NCBI RefSeq assembly: GCF_000802245.2
Contig: NZ_CP021080.1
Location: 5,642,001 to 5,706,000 of the forward strand
Source: Streptomyces pluripotens
GTDB lineage: Bacteria; Actinomycetota; Actinomycetes; Streptomycetales; Streptomycetaceae
DNA: 64,000 nucleotides
Reading direction: 5' to 3'
Shown: piece by piece, positions 18,388 through 26,980 of the stretch
Numbering within the stretch: position 1 is the first letter of the stretch
Layout: each line of letters begins with the position of its first letter
Notes under the pieces: generated by a model
Database searches by the model: none
Told to the model about the DNA's origin: nothing
Seen by the model: the letters and a program-made list of their open reading frames with translations, nothing else
Made by a program: the position numbers and the translations under genes

Positions 18388-19707
18388 CTATGCCCCCAGC
18401 ACCCTCCGCAAGTAGTCGTTCTGGAACAGCCGTTCCGGGTCCAGTCGGTCCCGCAGCGCCGTGAACTCGCCGAACCGCGGGTAGGTCCGGTTGAAGTACC
18501 CGGCGTCCCGCGTGTGCACCTTGCCCCAGTGCGGCCGTCCTTCGTGGGCGGTGAAGATGCGCTCCGCCGCGCTGAAGTAGGCCTGGTACGGCGTGCCCCG
18601 GTACATGTGCACGGCGACATAGGCGCTGTCCCGGCCGGAAGCGGTGGAGAGGGTGATGTCATCGGCTGGCGCGGTGCGCACCTCGACCGGGAAGCTGATC
18701 CGTAGACCCGAGCGGTCGATCATGGCCCTGAGTTCACGCAGGGTCTCGGTCAGGGCCGCGCGGGGAACGGCGTACTCCATCTCCACGAAGCGCACCCGGC
18801 GCGGCGAGGTGAAGACCCTGTAGGGGATGTCCGTGTACGTCCGCGCGGACAGGGCCTTGCTGGAGATCCGCGCGATCGGGGGGACAGCTGCGGGCGCGGC
18901 GCGGCCGATCCACTGGGCCGCCTGGAAGACGCCGTTGGAGAGGAACTCGTCCTCGAACCAGCCGGCCAGCCGCCCCACGGGTCGCTCGGGGCCGGCGCTG
19001 CGGTTGTTGCGCTTGGTGTTGGTGTTGCCGGTGTGCGGGAACCAGTAGAACTCGAAGTGTTCGTTCTCGGCCCACAGTTGGTCGAACTCGGCGAGGACCC
19101 GATCGAACGGCATCGGTTCCTCGCGCGCGGTGAGCAGGAACAGGGGCTCTACGGCGAAGGTGATCGCGGTGACGATGCCGAGGGCACCGAGACCTATTCG
19201 GGCGGCCGCGAACACCTCGGGGTTCTCCTCGTCGGAGCAACTGAGCACCGAGCCGTCCGCCGTGACGAGTTCGAGTGCCTTGATCTGGGCAGCGATGGAA
19301 GCGGACTCGCGGCCCGTGCCGTGGGTGCCGGTGCTGGTGGCCCCGGAGACGGTCTGCTCCATGATGTCGCCCATGTTGGTGAGCGACAGGCCCTCGCGGG
19401 CCAGAGCTGCATTGAGCCTCTTGAGCGGGGTGCCCGCCTCGACGGTGACGGTCATGGACGCACGGTCGATGGTGCGGATGCCGGTCAGGAGCTGAGGGCG
19501 GATCAGCACACCGTCGGTGGCGGCGATCGACGTGAAGGAATGGCCCGTCCCGACCGCCTTCACCTTGAGCCCGTCCTCCCGGGCCCGGCGCACTGCGGCG
19601 GCCAGTTCCTCCACCGAGGCCGGTGTCACCTGCCGGGCGGGCCGGGCGGCCACGTTCCCGCCCCAGTTGCGCCAGGTTCCGATCTTCCCGCTCGCTGTGC
19701 TGCTCAA
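18388..19707 (-). CDS. D-arabinono-1,4-lactone oxidase-type FAD-linked oxidoreductase
   Basis: 439 aa from TTG 19707 with GGGGAGG ideally spaced upstream; the open frame continues into a transporter remnant, so the TTG start is preferred. The N-terminal VAO-type FAD domain includes GTGHSFTSIAATDG (about residues 52-65), whose His is the usual covalent-FAD site of aldonolactone oxidases. The C-terminal ALO domain ends HWGKVHTRDAGYFNRTYPRF, a family signature. The enzyme oxidises aldonolactones or sugar alcohols with O2. It is probably cytoplasmic. Confidence 0.9.
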   Translation of the reverse strand: MSSTASGKIGTWRNWGGNVAARPARQVTPASVEELAAAVRRAREDGLKVKAVGTGHSFTSIAATDGVLIRPQLLTGIRTIDRASMTVTVEAGTPLKRLNAALAREGLSLTNMGDIMEQTVSGATSTGTHGTGRESASIAAQIKALELVTADGSVLSCSDEENPEVFAAARIGLGALGIVTAITFAVEPLFLLTAREEPMPFDRVLAEFDQLWAENEHFEFYWFPHTGNTNTKRNNRSAGPERPVGRLAGWFEDEFLSNGVFQAAQWIGRAAPAAVPPIARISSKALSARTYTDIPYRVFTSPRRVRFVEMEYAVPRAALTETLRELRAMIDRSGLRISFPVEVRTAPADDITLSTASGRDSAYVAVHMYRGTPYQAYFSAAERIFTAHEGRPHWGKVHTRDAGYFNRTYPRFGEFTALRDRLDPERLFQNDYLRRVLGA

Positions 19708-19714
19708 CGGTGCC

Positions 19715-20285
19715 TCCCCGACCCGCGGCCGGCCTGCGCAGCCGGCGGTACCCGAGGAAACCGACCGCGACCGCGACGGCCCCGGACGCCACCGGAACCC
19801 CGTACCCCGCGCGCCGGCTGCGTCGATCGCCCAGCTCGCCGCGGGCGAGCCGAACGTGACACCGACCGTGAGGTCGGCGTCCACCCAGGTCGTGACCCCG
19901 GTGAGCCGTGCGCGAGGTACGTGCTCTTCGACGAGGGACACCGTCGTGATCATCGTCGGTGCGATGGACAGCCCCGCAACGAACAGCGCCACGGCCAGAA
20001 GCGGTAGGTTTCCGACCAGTAGGAAGGGGATCATACTCATGGCTGCCGCCGCCACGCCCGGCAGCCGGCGAGGTTCCGGTACCCCAGCGGTGCGCGCCGG
20101 TCCGAGGACCGTACCGGCCGCGCGGAAACCGGCTGCGCACAGCGCCGGGACCGTGCTCGCCGCGCCCTGATGGGCGCGCTCGCCGGCGAGGGCGACGGGG
20201 ACCACGTTCACGCACCGAGAACCGTGGCGGCCGTCGCGAAAGCCGCCACCAGCGCCCGGAATCCCACCGGCCGCAGAGCGGAACC
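19715..20285 (-). pseudogene. Decayed MFS transporter, C-terminal half only, two frameshifts
   Basis: Reading the minus strand, three consecutive frame segments join into the second half of an MFS permease: [22 protein letters not shown] ending in a stop; then [20 protein letters not shown]... through [20 protein letters not shown] and [20 protein letters not shown]; then, after a second frame change, YGVPVASGAVAVAVGFLGY. About six transmembrane segments remain. The N-terminal six are absent because ferrochelatase starts 169 bases away. It sits directly upstream of the lactone oxidase, which probably once shared its transcript. Coordinates are approximate. Either a true pseudogene or clustered sequencing errors plus a deletion; the missing half argues for decay. 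Confidence 0.75.
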
Positions 20286-20453
20286 GCAGCCGGCACACGG
20301 ACTCGGGAGACCCGTGGGCGACCGGGTGCATCGACTTCGCGGCGGGGGCGACCGCTGAGGGTCCGCTGGAGTGCCCCTCCGCCCGAACCCGTCGAATCCG
20401 ACTCGTCCCCCCGCCGTTTCCCCGCTGCCGGCGCCGGGTGGCAGGATCGAGTC

Positions 20454-21581
20454 ATGCCAGACGCGCTCGATGCCACTCCCTACGACGCCCTGCTCCTGCT
20501 CTCCTTCGGCGGCCCGGAAGGCCCGGATGACGTGGTCCCGTTCCTGGAGAACGTCACGCGCGGACGCGGCATCCCCAAGGAACGCCTGAAGGAAGTCGGG
20601 CAGCACTACTTCCTGTTCGGCGGGGTCAGCCCCATCAACGGTCAGAACCGTGCACTCCTGGACGCCCTGCGCAAGGACTTCGCCGAGCACGGACTGGACC
20701 TTCCGGTCTACTGGGGCAACCGCAACTGGGCGCCGTATTTGACGGACACCCTGCGTGAGATGGCCGCCGACGGCCGCCGCCGCATCCTGGTGCTCGCCAC
20801 CAGCGCCTACGCCTCCTATTCGGGCTGCCGCCAGTACCGCGAGAACCTCGCCGACGCGCTGGCCGTCCTCGAAGCCGAGGGCGTCCCGCTGCCGAGGGTC
20901 GACAAGCTGCGCCACTACTTCAACCACCCCGGCTTCGTCGAGCCCATGATCGAGGGCGTGCTGCGTTCCCTCGCCGACCTTCCCGAGGAGGTCCGCGGCG
21001 GCGCCCACATCGCCTTCACCACCCACTCCATCCCGATCTCCGCGGCCGACACCTCCGGCCCCGCCGAGGCCCACGGGGAAGGCGGTGCCTACGTCGCGCA
21101 GCACTTGGACGTGGCCCGGCTGATCGCCGACGCCGTCCGCGAGCGGACCGGTGTCGAACACCCCTGGCGACTCGTTTACCAGTCCCGCTCCGGCGCCCCG
21201 CACATTCCATGGCTGGAGCCGGACATCTGCGACCACCTGACAGAGCAGCACGCGGCTGGCGTCCCGGCCGTCGTCATGGCCCCCATCGGCTTCGTCTCCG
21301 ACCACATGGAGGTCCGCTACGACCTCGACACCGAGGCCGTGGCCAAGGCCCAGGAACTGGGACTGCTGGTGCGCCGCTCGGCCACCGTGGGTGCCGACCC
21401 CCGGTTCGCCGCAGCGGTCCGGGAGCTGGTCCAGGAGCGGGCCGCCGCGGAGCGCGGGCAGGAGGTCGCCCCCTGCGCCCTGGGCGCCCTCGGCCCGAGC
21501 CACCACCTGTGTCCGGTCGGCTGCTGTCCGGCCCGTGCCCCCCATCCGGCCGCCGCAGGCGCCGACAGTCCCTACGCGTGA
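20454..21581 (+). CDS. hemH: Ferrochelatase (coproporphyrin ferrochelatase type)
   Basis: 375 aa from ATG 20454; the open frame upstream is noise over the MFS remnant. It inserts Fe2+ into a porphyrin; in actinobacteria this is coproporphyrin III in the coproporphyrin-dependent route. Family features: N-terminal [18 protein letters not shown], catalytic His in [12 protein letters not shown], and the conserved [16 protein letters not shown]. The C-terminal Cys cluster ([18 protein letters not shown], about residues 344-361) matches the [2Fe-2S] ligands of actinobacterial ferrochelatases. It is followed after 8 bases by the inositol monophosphatase gene, probably co-transcribed. Confidence 0.95.
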   Translation: MPDALDATPYDALLLLSFGGPEGPDDVVPFLENVTRGRGIPKERLKEVGQHYFLFGGVSPINGQNRALLDALRKDFAEHGLDLPVYWGNRNWAPYLTDTLREMAADGRRRILVLATSAYASYSGCRQYRENLADALAVLEAEGVPLPRVDKLRHYFNHPGFVEPMIEGVLRSLADLPEEVRGGAHIAFTTHSIPISAADTSGPAEAHGEGGAYVAQHLDVARLIADAVRERTGVEHPWRLVYQSRSGAPHIPWLEPDICDHLTEQHAAGVPAVVMAPIGFVSDHMEVRYDLDTEAVAKAQELGLLVRRSATVGADPRFAAAVRELVQERAAAERGQEVAPCALGALGPSHHLCPVGCCPARAPHPAAAGADSPYA

Positions 21582-21589
21582 GGAGACCC

Positions 21590-22405
21590 GTGACCGACGT
21601 TCTGCACCACGACCTGCTCGAACTGGCCCGGGAGGCCGCTCGGCGCGCCGGTGAACTGCTACGGGACGGCCGTCCGGCCGATCTCGTGGTGGCGAAGACC
21701 AAGTCCAGTCCGATCGACGTCGTCACCGAGATGGACATCGCGGCGGAGAAGCTGATCACCGATCTGATCGCCGGCAGGCGCCCCGACGACGGCTTCCTCG
21801 GCGAGGAGGGCGCCTCCGTCGAGGGCACGAGCGGTATCCGCTGGGTGATCGACCCGCTCGACGGCACCGTCAACTATTTGTACGGGTTGCCGACCTGGGC
21901 CGTGTCCATCGCCGCCGAACAGCACGGCGAGACCGTCGTCGGAGTCGTCGCGGCTCCGATGCGCGGTGAGACGTACCACGCCGTGCGTGGCGGCGGTGCC
22001 TGGGCCACGGGTGCGTGGGAGGGCGAGCGGGCGCTTTCCTGCCGTCCCGCGCCCCCGCTGGACCAGGCGTTGGTCTCCACCGGCTTCAACTACGTCGCCG
22101 AGGTCCGTGCTCACCAGGCCGAGGTGGTCGGCCGGCTCGTCCCGCTGCTGCGGGACATCCGGCGCGGCGGCTCAGCGGCGATCGATCTGTGTGACGTGGC
22201 CTGCGGCAGGCTGGACGGGTTCTACGAACGCGGGCTCAACGCATGGGACGTCGCGGCCGGGGACCTGATTGCGCGGGAGGCGGGCGTGCTGACCGGTGGA
22301 CGGCCCGGAGAGCGCCCGTCGCGCGATCTGACCGTCGCGGGGACGCCGGGAGTCTTCGAGCTCCTGCAGCAGTTGCTGGAGGACTTTGGGGCCTGGCACG
22401 ACTGA
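21590..22405 (+). CDS. Inositol monophosphatase family protein
   Basis: 271 aa from GTG 21590, with GAGGAG overlapping the ferrochelatase stop. Metal-binding motifs of the IMPase/FBPase/CysQ superfamily are intact: GEE (71-73), DPLDGT (88-93) and NAWDVAAGDLIAREAG near the C-terminus. It dephosphorylates inositol phosphates or a related sugar phosphate using Mg2+. In actinobacteria such enzymes feed inositol into mycothiol and phosphatidylinositol, but histidinol-phosphate phosphatase activity is also known in the family, so the substrate is uncertain. Confidence 0.9.
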   Translation: MTDVLHHDLLELAREAARRAGELLRDGRPADLVVAKTKSSPIDVVTEMDIAAEKLITDLIAGRRPDDGFLGEEGASVEGTSGIRWVIDPLDGTVNYLYGLPTWAVSIAAEQHGETVVGVVAAPMRGETYHAVRGGGAWATGAWEGERALSCRPAPPLDQALVSTGFNYVAEVRAHQAEVVGRLVPLLRDIRRGGSAAIDLCDVACGRLDGFYERGLNAWDVAAGDLIAREAGVLTGGRPGERPSRDLTVAGTPGVFELLQQLLEDFGAWHD

Positions 22406-22577
22406 GCCCCGAAGTGAGCCGGACGCACGTGCGGGGCGTGGCCACGGAGAAGCCAGTCGCACACAGCGGAGCGGGACCCCGCGCGGCATTGACACTGCCG
22501 GCGGATTCGGCCGGCACGGTGCGCTGGGACATGCGGACGTGTCCCGGTGCGTTTGAGGCCCCCGGATCGGCCCCCAC

Positions 22578-22615
22578 CCCCTCGTCATGCGAGCGAACGC
22601 CCGGGTGACGAGGGG
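22578..22615. terminator. Hairpin, candidate terminator for the hemH-IMPase operon
   Basis: Perfect 10-bp inverted repeat CCCCTCGTCA / TGACGAGGGG with an 18-nt loop, about 170 bases after the inositol monophosphatase stop. Confidence 0.5.
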
Positions 22616-22740
22616 CCGGGAGCCGTGGGCCGGTGAGGGCCCCACGCCGCTCAGCGGCCGGTTGGAGCCGGACGTACGGCCGGTTCGTGAGGCGTTTCGG
22701 TGGCCCGGCCGCATTGCGCGCAGCGGTACCGGCTCCTTGC

Positions 22741-22799
22741 CGAGCATGACATCGGCCTTCACGATCCGTAGCAGGTCGTGAAGGCCGATGTCATGCTCG
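22741..22799. repeat. Perfect 24-bp inverted repeat, 11-nt loop
   Basis: The left arm (22741-22764, CGAGCATGACATCGGCCTTC then ACGA) is exactly complementary to the right arm (22776-22799). The arm sequence is less GC-rich than typical Streptomyces terminators and has no T tract. It lies 68 bases beyond the stop of the 57-aa minus-strand gene, so it may be its terminator; a small transposon remnant is another possibility. Confidence 0.9.
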
Positions 22800-22866
22800 C
22801 CCCCCACGATCCACCAGCGGTGTCCTGGATGCGCCGGGGGCCCGTCTAGCTGTGCTTGCGGGCCGG

Positions 22867-23040
22867 TCAGACGCGTGACGCGCCGACTTCCACACCATGC
22901 TCGGCGGCGAGGCGGCGCAGGTCGTCGAGTTCTGCCTGCTCCACCTCGACGAGGAAGTCGTCGCCCTCGTCACGAGCCCGCGACAGATCGGACTCGGTCG
23001 CCTTTATGCGTTGCAGAAGTCCTGCGGTGAAAGCGTCCAT
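22867..23040 (-). CDS. Conserved small hypothetical protein, 57 aa
   Basis: ATG 23040 preceded by GAGGGGG. The product is highly charged and helical (MDAFTAGLLQRIKATESDLS at the start, VEVEQAELDDLRRLAAEHGV near the end), likely a short coiled coil, cytoplasmic. It sits divergent from cutR and next to ferrochelatase/IMPase, where a small conserved gene is found in other Streptomyces as I recall. Function unknown. Confidence 0.75.
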   Translation of the reverse strand: MDAFTAGLLQRIKATESDLSRARDEGDDFLVEVEQAELDDLRRLAAEHGVEVGASRV

Positions 23041-23455
23041 GCTGCGCCCCCTCGTCCTTGGGTCGTGGGTCGGTGGCACGGGGGTGTGCCGGTCGGGAAG
23101 GGCGATCACGTCTCTCGCAGGTGCCCAGCGCTGCCCTGCCGGGCGGCGACGGTGCCGGACACCCACGCCCGCTCTGCGAAGCGGATCGCGGAGTACCGCA
23201 TGGTGCTGCGGCACATGCAGAGCGTGATCGCGGGGTGTAAAGCCGTCCTCCCCCCACTCCCTTCGGCGGAAACCTCAACCGCAGGAAAAAAAATCCCGCA
23301 CGCCCGCGCCGGAGCCCCGGCCCCTGCGGTCCGGCATCCGTCTTACAGCCGACTTACGGCGGAAAAGGGCAGGATGGAGGCCGCAACCCCAGGACATCCC
23401 TGCCCTCACGCGCTCACGGAGCGCCACACGGGTGGACACAGGAAGGAAGAGCGAC
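23041..23455. other. Divergent intergenic region, small gene / cutRS
   Basis: 415 bases containing promoters for both directions and a candidate response-regulator operator (23342-23363). A run of eight A (about 23284-23291) is unusual for this genome. No gene is supported. Confidence 0.5.
23342..23363 (+). promoter_or_regulatory. Candidate OmpR-family direct-repeat operator upstream of cutR
   Basis: Two tandem 11-bp units, CTTACAGCCGA and CTTACGGCGGA (9 of 11 identical), with the 11-bp period expected for a head-to-tail dimer of an OmpR/PhoB-type regulator. They lie 93 bases upstream of cutR, so autoregulation by CutR is plausible. This is inferred from architecture only. Confidence 0.4.
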
Positions 23456-24109
23456 GTGCGCGTACTCGTCGTCGAGGACGAGCAGCTGCTCGCGGATGCG
23501 GTGGCCACCGGACTGCGCCGGGAGGCCATGGCCGTCGACGTCGTGTACGACGGTGCAGCCGCCTTGGAGCGCATCGGCGTCAACGACTACGACGTGGTCG
23601 TCCTCGACCGCGACCTCCCGCTCGTGCACGGCGACGACGTCTGCCGCAAGATCGTCGAGCTGGGCATGCCCACACGCGTGCTCATGCTCACAGCCTCTGG
23701 TGACGTCAGCGACCGGGTCGAAGGTCTCGAGATCGGCGCCGATGACTATCTACCCAAGCCGTTCGCGTTCAGTGAGCTGATCGCGCGGGTGCGTGCCTTG
23801 GGTCGCCGGACCAGCGTGCCCCTGCCGCCGGTCCTGGAGCGCGCCGGCATCAAGCTCGACCCCAACCGCCGTGAGGTCTTCCGTGACGGCAAGGAGGTGC
23901 AGCTCGCGCCGAAGGAGTTCGCGGTGCTGGAGGTGCTGATGCGCAGCGAGGGAGCGGTCGTCTCGGCCGAGCAGTTGCTGGAGAAGGCCTGGGACGAGAA
24001 CACCGACCCGTTCACCAACGTGGTGCGCGTGACGGTCATGACCCTGCGCCGCAAGCTGGGCGAGCCGCCCGTCATCGTCACCGTGCCCGGCTCCGGCTAC
24101 CGGATCTGA
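23456..24109 (+). CDS. cutR: CutR, OmpR-family response regulator
   Basis: 217 aa from GTG 23456 with GGAAGGAAGAG upstream; an ATG eight codons earlier is less likely. The receiver domain has the acidic pocket (ED at 7-8), phospho-acceptor Asp51 in VVVLDRDLP and Lys of YLPKPFAFSE. The C-terminal winged helix has the recognition region FTNVVRVTVMTLRRKLGEPP. Paired with the sensor kinase CutS 6 bases downstream. In Streptomyces this pair affects secreted-protein quality control and antibiotic output. Length and neighbourhood match the described CutR. Confidence 0.93.
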   Translation: MRVLVVEDEQLLADAVATGLRREAMAVDVVYDGAAALERIGVNDYDVVVLDRDLPLVHGDDVCRKIVELGMPTRVLMLTASGDVSDRVEGLEIGADDYLPKPFAFSELIARVRALGRRTSVPLPPVLERAGIKLDPNRREVFRDGKEVQLAPKEFAVLEVLMRSEGAVVSAEQLLEKAWDENTDPFTNVVRVTVMTLRRKLGEPPVIVTVPGSGYRI

Positions 24110-24115
24110 TCCCCC

Positions 24116-25363
24116 GTGGCCGCGACACCCGCGCCGCCCCAGGCGCCACCGAAACCCACCTGGGACCCCAGGCGACCGCAGCCCCCCTTCCCGTGGCTGC
24201 GCCCGACCATCCGCATACGGCTCACGCTGCTGTACGGCGGCATGTTCCTGATCGCCGGCATCCTGCTGCTGTCGATCATCTACCTGCTGGCCGCTCAGGC
24301 GATCAGTACGGGCAACCAGCCCCTGTTCAAGATCGTCAGCTTCCAGGAGTTGAAGGTCTCCAGTGACAGTTGTCCCGCGATCAACACCAAGAGCCTGGCG
24401 CTGTCGGATTTCAACGACGCGATTGCCCACTGTGTGGACCAGCAGCGCCAGGCCGCCCTGGACAACCTGCTGAGCCGCTCGCTGCTGGCCCTGCTGGGCC
24501 TCGCCGTGATCGCCTTCGCGTTCGGTTACGCGATGGCGGGCCGGGTGCTGTCCCCGCTCGGCCGGATCACGCGCACGGCACGTGCGGTGGCGGGTTCGGA
24601 CCTGTCCCGCCGGATCGAGCTGGACGGCCCAGACGACGAGCTGAAGGAACTGGCGGACACCTTCGACGACATGCTGGAGCGCCTGCAGCGCGCCTTCACC
24701 GCCCAGCAGCGCTTCGTCGGCAATGCCTCCCACGAGCTGCGCACCCCGCTCGCGATCAATCGCACGCTCCTCGAAGTGCACCTGTCGGACCCGAATGCGC
24801 CGGTGGAACTGCAGCAACTCGGCAAGACGCTGCTGGCCACCAACGAGCGCAGCGAGCAATTGGTCGAAGGCTTGTTGCTGCTTGCCCGCAGCGACAACCA
24901 GATCGTCGAGCGCAAACCCGTCGATCTGGCCGAGGTCGCCACGCAGGCCATCGATCAGGTGCATGCCGAGGCGGAGGCCAAGGGCGTCGAGATCCGCGGC
25001 GAGCGCAAGCCCGCCGTGGTGCAGGGCAACGGCGTGTTGCTGGAGCGGATCGCGCTGAACCTGGTGCAGAACGCGGTGCGCTACAACGTCCCGGAGAGCG
25101 GATGGGTCGAGGTGGAAACCGGCGTCGAGCACGGGCAGGCTGTGCTGACCGTGACCAACACAGGGCCGGTGGTGCCGGCGTACGAGATCGACAACCTCTT
25201 CGAGCCCTTCAGACGGCTCCGTACGGAGCGCACGGGCAGTGACAAGGGTGTGGGCCTCGGTCTGTCCATCGTCCGGTCCGTGGCCCGCGCGCACGGCGGC
25301 CACATCGCGGCTCGGCCCCGTGAGGGCGGCGGTCTGGTGATGCGCGTCACCTTGCCACTGTGA
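24116..25363 (+). CDS. cutS: CutS, sensor histidine kinase
   Basis: 415 aa from GTG 24116. TM1 (about 38-62), a short extracytoplasmic sensor (63-118), TM2 (about 120-141), HAMP, HisKA with His206 in NASHELRTPLA, and HATPase with N-box NLVQNAVRYN and GVGLGLSIV. The sensor contains exactly two cysteines, Cys86 and Cys106, placed to form a disulfide; published work on Streptomyces CutS points to such a redox-sensing pair. It phosphorylates CutR. There is no strong ribosome binding site, so translation is probably coupled to cutR. Confidence 0.93.
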   Translation: MAATPAPPQAPPKPTWDPRRPQPPFPWLRPTIRIRLTLLYGGMFLIAGILLLSIIYLLAAQAISTGNQPLFKIVSFQELKVSSDSCPAINTKSLALSDFNDAIAHCVDQQRQAALDNLLSRSLLALLGLAVIAFAFGYAMAGRVLSPLGRITRTARAVAGSDLSRRIELDGPDDELKELADTFDDMLERLQRAFTAQQRFVGNASHELRTPLAINRTLLEVHLSDPNAPVELQQLGKTLLATNERSEQLVEGLLLLARSDNQIVERKPVDLAEVATQAIDQVHAEAEAKGVEIRGERKPAVVQGNGVLLERIALNLVQNAVRYNVPESGWVEVETGVEHGQAVLTVTNTGPVVPAYEIDNLFEPFRRLRTERTGSDKGVGLGLSIVRSVARAHGGHIAARPREGGGLVMRVTLPL

Positions 25364-25434
25364 TCGAGACCGACACACGCGAGAGATATTCGCTTTGGGC
25401 GGAATTTCCGGGGCGCCCTGCGAGGTTGTCCCTG

Positions 25435-25448
25435 TGTGATCGATCACA
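25435..25448. promoter_or_regulatory. Perfect 14-bp palindrome TGTGATCGATCACA
   Basis: Resembles a CRP/FNR-type half-site pair (TGTGA/TCACA) but with a 4-bp rather than 6-bp spacer. It lies about 110 bases upstream of a likely promoter. Candidate binding site for an unidentified dimeric regulator. Confidence 0.4.
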
Positions 25449-25474
25449 TGGGCGGATTTCCGGTCACGTACTCT

Positions 25475-25537
25475 CCGTGATCAAGATGCTGGATGAAAAG
25501 TCTGTAATGTCCGGGTTTTTAAGGGTCTTGATCACGG
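25475..25537. repeat. 12-bp inverted repeat with GTGATCA cores
   Basis: CCGTGATCAAGA (25475-25486) and TCTTGATCACGG (25526-25537) are exact reverse complements separated by 39 AT-rich bases. It could be a terminator for cutRS or two operator half-sites; the arms share the TGATC core with the palindrome at 25435-25448. Confidence 0.6.
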
Positions 25538-25558
25538 GAAGTACACGGTGAGGCGCCT

Positions 25559-25588
25559 TTGGAGCGCGACATGGGGACCGTGTACGGT
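25559..25588 (+). promoter_or_regulatory. HrdB-type promoter for the DUF4193 gene
   Basis: -35 TTGGAG (25559-25564), 18-bp spacer, -10 TACGGT (25583-25588). Good match to the Streptomyces vegetative consensus. Confidence 0.55.
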
Positions 25589-25755
25589 CCTCTCCGCCAT
25601 CCAAGCCGATCACTCTTGAGGGGTCGGATTGGGTGTCGATTGAGTAACAGACCTTGATGTGAGGCAAAATCTCCGCCTCAGGTCGGGCACAAGTCCGGCC
25701 TCTCACGCGTTACGTGCGCTGGAGACACCGCAGACACCCAGAGGGGGAGAGCGAT

Positions 25756-26052
25756 ATGGCAACCGATTACGACACTCCACGCAAGACCGACGACGACGTC
25801 GACTCGGACAGCCTTGAAGAGCTGAAGGCCCGGAGGAACGACAAGTCCACCTCCGCGGTCGACGTCGATGAGTTCGAGGCCGCCGAAGGCCTGGAACTGC
25901 CCGGGGCCGACCTTTCGAACGAGGAGCTGGCCGTCCGTGTGCTGCCCAAGCAGCAGGACGAGTTCACCTGCATGAGCTGCTTCCTGGTGCATCACCGCAG
26001 CCAGCTGGCCCGGGAGAAGAACGGTCAGCCGATCTGCCGCGACTGCGACTGA
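25756..26052 (+). CDS. DUF4193 family protein, small zinc-ribbon protein
   Basis: 98 aa from ATG 25756 with GAGGGGGAGAG upstream. Acidic N-terminal half; the C-terminal half has two CxxC knuckles (CMSC around 73-76, CRDC around 94-97) forming a likely zinc ribbon, close to those in RbpA/DksA-like transcription factors. Widely conserved in actinobacteria; function not established. The long upstream leader and strong promoter suggest high expression. Confidence 0.88.
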   Translation: MATDYDTPRKTDDDVDSDSLEELKARRNDKSTSAVDVDEFEAAEGLELPGADLSNEELAVRVLPKQQDEFTCMSCFLVHHRSQLAREKNGQPICRDCD

Positions 26053-26065
26053 GGGCGGGTCGGCC

Positions 26066-26980
26066 GTGACTGGCTCGACCCCTCCTCGGAAGCGCCGCTT
26101 CCCCTTGCGGAAAGCGGACCATGGGCCGTCCAACGGCCCGCACGGCGCGCGTGACGACGAGCGGGGCTCATTCGGTGCGGGAGCCTCGCTCGAACCGGCG
26201 GCCGACCGGGCAGACCACCCGGCGCCGGCGCAGCAGCCCGCGCCCGTCGCCTGGCGACGGGCCGCGGTGATCACGGAAGCGGCCCGGGACATGGCCGGGG
26301 AAGGCATCCGCAGGGGCGGCAGCCGCGCTCGCGCGGGGCTGACCTATCTCGTGGACCGGGTCATCGACATCGCCCCACGTGTCCCCGTGCGCGACCTCGC
26401 GACCCTGCGCGGGCAGTTTCCGGGCCTCGGGCCCGAAGAGCTCGCCGACAAGCTCGTGGCGGGTGCCGCGGCCGGTACATCGACCCTCGGAGCCGGGATC
26501 GGGGCGGCGGCGATGCTGCCGGTGCCACCGGCCATGCCGACCGAGCTGGCCGCCGAGATCACCGGGGTCGCCGCGATCGAGCTGAAGCTCATCGCCGAAC
26601 TTCACGAGGTCTACGGCGTACGGCCGCCGGGAAACCTCAGAACCCGCAGCACCGCGTATCTGTCCTCCTGGTCGGGGGAGCGCGGGATCAACGTGCTCAG
26701 ACCGTCGACGTACGACGCGGCCCTCGGCGGCCACATGAAGCGCGAGCTACGCCGGCAGATCATGAAGAGGGTCGTCCGGGACGTGCCCAACCTGATGCCG
26801 TTCATGGTGGGTGCCGCGGTCGGTGCGGTCCTGAACCGCCGGGAAACCAGAAGGCTCGCGGCACGTATCCGCGCCGACCTGCGCAGGGTCGCGGTGCCGT
26901 GGGACCAGCTGCCCGAACTGCAGCCCCTAGAGGAGCCGGCCCATCCGCTGAGGCTCGGGGAACTCCCCGGGGAACTCTAG
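26066..26980 (+). CDS. Conserved hypothetical protein, glycine-rich hydrophobic segment
   Basis: 304 aa from GTG 26066, 13 bases after the DUF4193 stop. Basic, disordered N-terminus (about 1-75), a helical region, then a Gly/Ala-rich hydrophobic stretch (STLGAGIGAAAMLPVPPAMP, about 142-162) that could touch or enter the membrane, and a second one (LMPFMVGAAVGAVLN, about 239-253). I do not recognise a named domain. Its stop codon overlaps that of the convergent DUF3093 gene within the tetranucleotide CTAG. Confidence 0.8.
   Translation: MTGSTPPRKRRFPLRKADHGPSNGPHGARDDERGSFGAGASLEPAADRADHPAPAQQPAPVAWRRAAVITEAARDMAGEGIRRGGSRARAGLTYLVDRVIDIAPRVPVRDLATLRGQFPGLGPEELADKLVAGAAAGTSTLGAGIGAAAMLPVPPAMPTELAAEITGVAAIELKLIAELHEVYGVRPPGNLRTRSTAYLSSWSGERGINVLRPSTYDAALGGHMKRELRRQIMKRVVRDVPNLMPFMVGAAVGAVLNRRETRRLAARIRADLRRVAVPWDQLPELQPLEEPAHPLRLGELPGEL

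Larger units (their letters stand above)
22406..22866. other. Convergent intergenic region with two hairpins
   Basis: 461 bases between convergent genes. It holds a 10-bp inverted repeat (22578-22615) and a striking perfect 24-bp inverted repeat (22741-22799), both listed separately. No protein-like frame is visible. Confidence 0.6.
25364..25755. other. Intergenic leader with palindromes, upstream of DUF4193 gene
   Basis: 392 bases, AT-richer than the surroundings. It holds a 14-bp palindrome, a 12-bp inverted repeat and a good HrdB-type promoter, listed separately, and leaves an approximately 160-nt 5' leader before the DUF4193 start. No gene is supported. Confidence 0.6.

Noticed and set aside
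25435..25448. CRP binding site
   Set aside because: Half-sites fit, but the spacer is 4 bp instead of 6, so the canonical CRP geometry is not met.
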